DNA from: Candidatus Troglogloeales bacterium
GTDB lineage: Bacteria; Nitrospirota; Nitrospiria; SBBL01; SBBT01
Reading direction: 5' to 3'
Assembly (NCBI GenBank): GCA_005239595.1
Contig: SBBT01000040.1
Span: 1-6,475, forward strand
Length of the DNA stretch: 6,475 nucleotides
The translations under genes and the position numbers were made by a program. The notes beneath the pieces were generated by a model. It saw nothing but the letters and a program-made list of their open reading frames with translations, was not told the origin of the DNA and ran no database searches. Every line of letters begins with the position of its first letter. The stretch's first letter is position 1. This document shows, piece by piece, positions 5,206-6,475 of this stretch.

Positions 5206-6475
5206 TTACCCTCTGTAAGGGGTGTCTGATATAACGACCTGGTTCTTGCCGGCGCCTTTTGCCTGGTAGAGCGCAGCGTCGGCAAGTTCGATAAGCCCGT
5301 TTGCCGTTTTGCTGTTGCTTGGATAGCTGGCCACGCCGACGCTGATGGTTATCTGCCCGCCCGGTTGGGAGTCTCGCCCCTCAAAGGGATGGGTTGCCAC
5401 CGCCTCCCGGAGACGATTCAGCGCAGCGCGTACCGGCTCTCCGGAGGTCTCCGACATGATAATCGCAAACTCCTCGCCGCCATATCGTGCGACCATGTCG
5501 ACCTGGCGGCACTGCGCTCTTAAGATCGCGCTCACTTTACGGAGTACCTCGTTTCCCTTGGGGTGCCCATGGGTGTCGTTGTAATCCTTGAAATTGTCAA
5601 TATCAAGCATGACCATCGTCACGTCATGGCGGTAGCGTTCGGCCCGTTTGACCTCGGCGGCGAGCGTCTGCATAAAATGGCGATGGTTGTATAAGCCGGT
5701 CAGGTCATCGGTGATCGACATTTTCAGGGCGTTCTCCAGCAGCACGGCCTTATTGATAACATTTGCCGCAATCCCCCCTAAAAGCGACAGCAAAGAGGCC
5801 TCGCGTGGCGAGAATTTCCGCACGGTAAAATCATCCACGTAGAGAATGCCGATAATCCTCCCCTCCGCAACAAGGCGCGTTGCCATGACCGATCGGATTC
5901 CTTCCGTCAGCATGGTTGGGTTATCAAATCCCGGATATTCCAAGACATTCGGAATGATCAACGGCTCCTTGCTGTTTAGGATCGTGCTGGTTAACCCCCC
6001 CCTTCTAAGCGGCCACCTTAACGTATTTGAAAAATCCTTGCCAAACCCCTTTGCCGCGCCGAGGACCATCTCGCCGGCCGGTTCATCGAATAAGGCGATA
6101 CTGCCCGACGGGGTATGAACCAAACGGGTGGCGTCTTCTACGGTATAAAATAGAATCCGCGACAGGTTCTGGCTTTCGGAAAGTTTCAGCCCAATATCAT
6201 AGATTGACTGATACTGAAAGAGCATCTCTTCCAGGGTCTCTTTCTTCTTGCCCCGTTTAGTAATGTGATTCCACATGAACCTGGCCGTCACCCCTCCCAG
6301 AATCTCTACATGGGGCTTGCGGAGGCTGGCAAGGGCGTTCCCCGTCTCTTTGTCGCCGCTTGTATCAATGATGAAATGAAGATGCGGCAGCTGGGCAACT
6401 TCCTGGTAATCCAAAAAGGTCGGTATCTTCAACCGTTTTGCCAACTCCATCCCCTGTGCGGATGCATCCCGATCG
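5206..6475 (-). CDS. Rossmann-like / GAF / GGDEF diguanylate cyclase (5' end outside window)
   Basis: The frame is open to the window edge; eight more codons precede the ATG at 6450, so the start is upstream. The domain order, numbered from Met 6450, starts with an N-terminal remnant up to about residue 60. It contains AKRLKIPTFLDY, FIIDTSGD and VEILGGVTAR, and resembles the end of an NAD-binding Rossmann-like domain found in front of some bacterial sensor proteins. A linker follows, then a GAF domain (about 85-235) and a GGDEF domain (about 246-408). The cyclase parts look active: DDLTGLYN (248-255), DIDNFKDYND (283-292) and the active-site GGEEF (324-328, bases 5467-5481). The allosteric I-site RQVD (315-318, bases 5497-5508) sits five residues ahead, as in PleD. 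It should make cyclic di-GMP from two GTP, with feedback inhibition, under control of a GAF-bound ligand. No membrane helix is seen in the window. The Rossmann call is inference from a partial domain; the GGDEF call is secure. Confidence 0.93.
   Translation of the reverse strand, partial: DRDASAQGMELAKRLKIPTFLDYQEVAQLPHLHFIIDTSGDKETGNALASLRKPHVEILGGVTARFMWNHITKRGKKKETLEEMLFQYQSIYDIGLKLSESQNLSRILFYTVEDATRLVHTPSGSIALFDEPAGEMVLGAAKGFGKDFSNTLRWPLRRGGLTSTILNSKEPLIIPNVLEYPGFDNPTMLTEGIRSVMATRLVAEGRIIGILYVDDFTVRKFSPREASLLSLLGGIAANVINKAVLLENALKMSITDDLTGLYNHRHFMQTLAAEVKRAERYRHDVTMVMLDIDNFKDYNDTHGHPKGNEVLRKVSAILRAQCRQVDMVARYGGEEFAIIMSETSGEPVRAALNRLREAVATHPFEGRDSQPGGQITISVGVASYPSNSKTANGLIELADAALYQAKGAGKNQVVISDTPYRG

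Noticed and set aside
5209..5220. Small hairpin at the end of the GGDEF gene as a terminator
   Set aside because: The stem is only four base pairs and no T-run follows on the minus strand.

Overview
The window is chromosomal and looks ordinary and free-living bacterial. It has about 50-55% GC (judged by eye), tight gene packing, and five complete genes plus two genes cut by the window edges. I see no mobile element, CRISPR array, phage gene, tRNA or rRNA. The mix suggests an environmental Gram-negative lineage of the Nitrospirota, NC10 or Desulfobacterota kind: a GT39-type membrane glycosyltransferase beside a polyprenyl-phosphate GT2 enzyme, a stand-alone glycine cleavage H protein, a ComEA-like protein, the roughly 400-residue form of TyrRS, and a GAF-GGDEF regulator with a Rossmann-like front end. 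That placement is an inference from gene style only.

Left part, + strand (1-1562): the C-terminal end of a multi-pass membrane glycosyltransferase (1-420), a 143-base gap, and a DPM1/GtrB-like GT2 enzyme with two C-terminal membrane helices (564-1562). The pair fits a lipid-linked sugar pathway: the GT2 charges a polyprenyl phosphate with a sugar, and the GT39-type enzyme transfers it on the far side of the membrane. The gap holds two short perfect palindromes.

Middle, + strand (1563-3685): a candidate terminator follows the GT2 gene. A strong-looking sigma-70-type promoter then lies almost on top of the gcvH start, so gcvH is probably translated from a leaderless or nearly leaderless mRNA. 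gcvH, a ComEA-like helix-hairpin-helix protein and tyrS follow as an operon of overlapping genes (overlaps of 38 and 23 bases). This groups one-carbon/lipoyl metabolism, a DNA-binding membrane-anchored protein and translation in one transcript, probably through transcriptional economy and not a shared pathway.

Right part, - strand (3712-6475): a diguanylate cyclase with an N-terminal Rossmann-like region (start outside the window), then a GAF domain and an apparently active GGEEF domain with an intact I-site. Downstream of it on the same strand is an NAD(P)-dependent aldehyde dehydrogenase with a consensus Shine-Dalgarno site. This unit runs head-on into tyrS with only 26 bases between the stop codons and no visible terminator.

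I did not find a clearly new multi-gene system. The points most worth a second look are the leaderless gcvH promoter, the Rossmann-GAF-GGDEF architecture, and the overlapping gcvH/comEA-like/tyrS arrangement.
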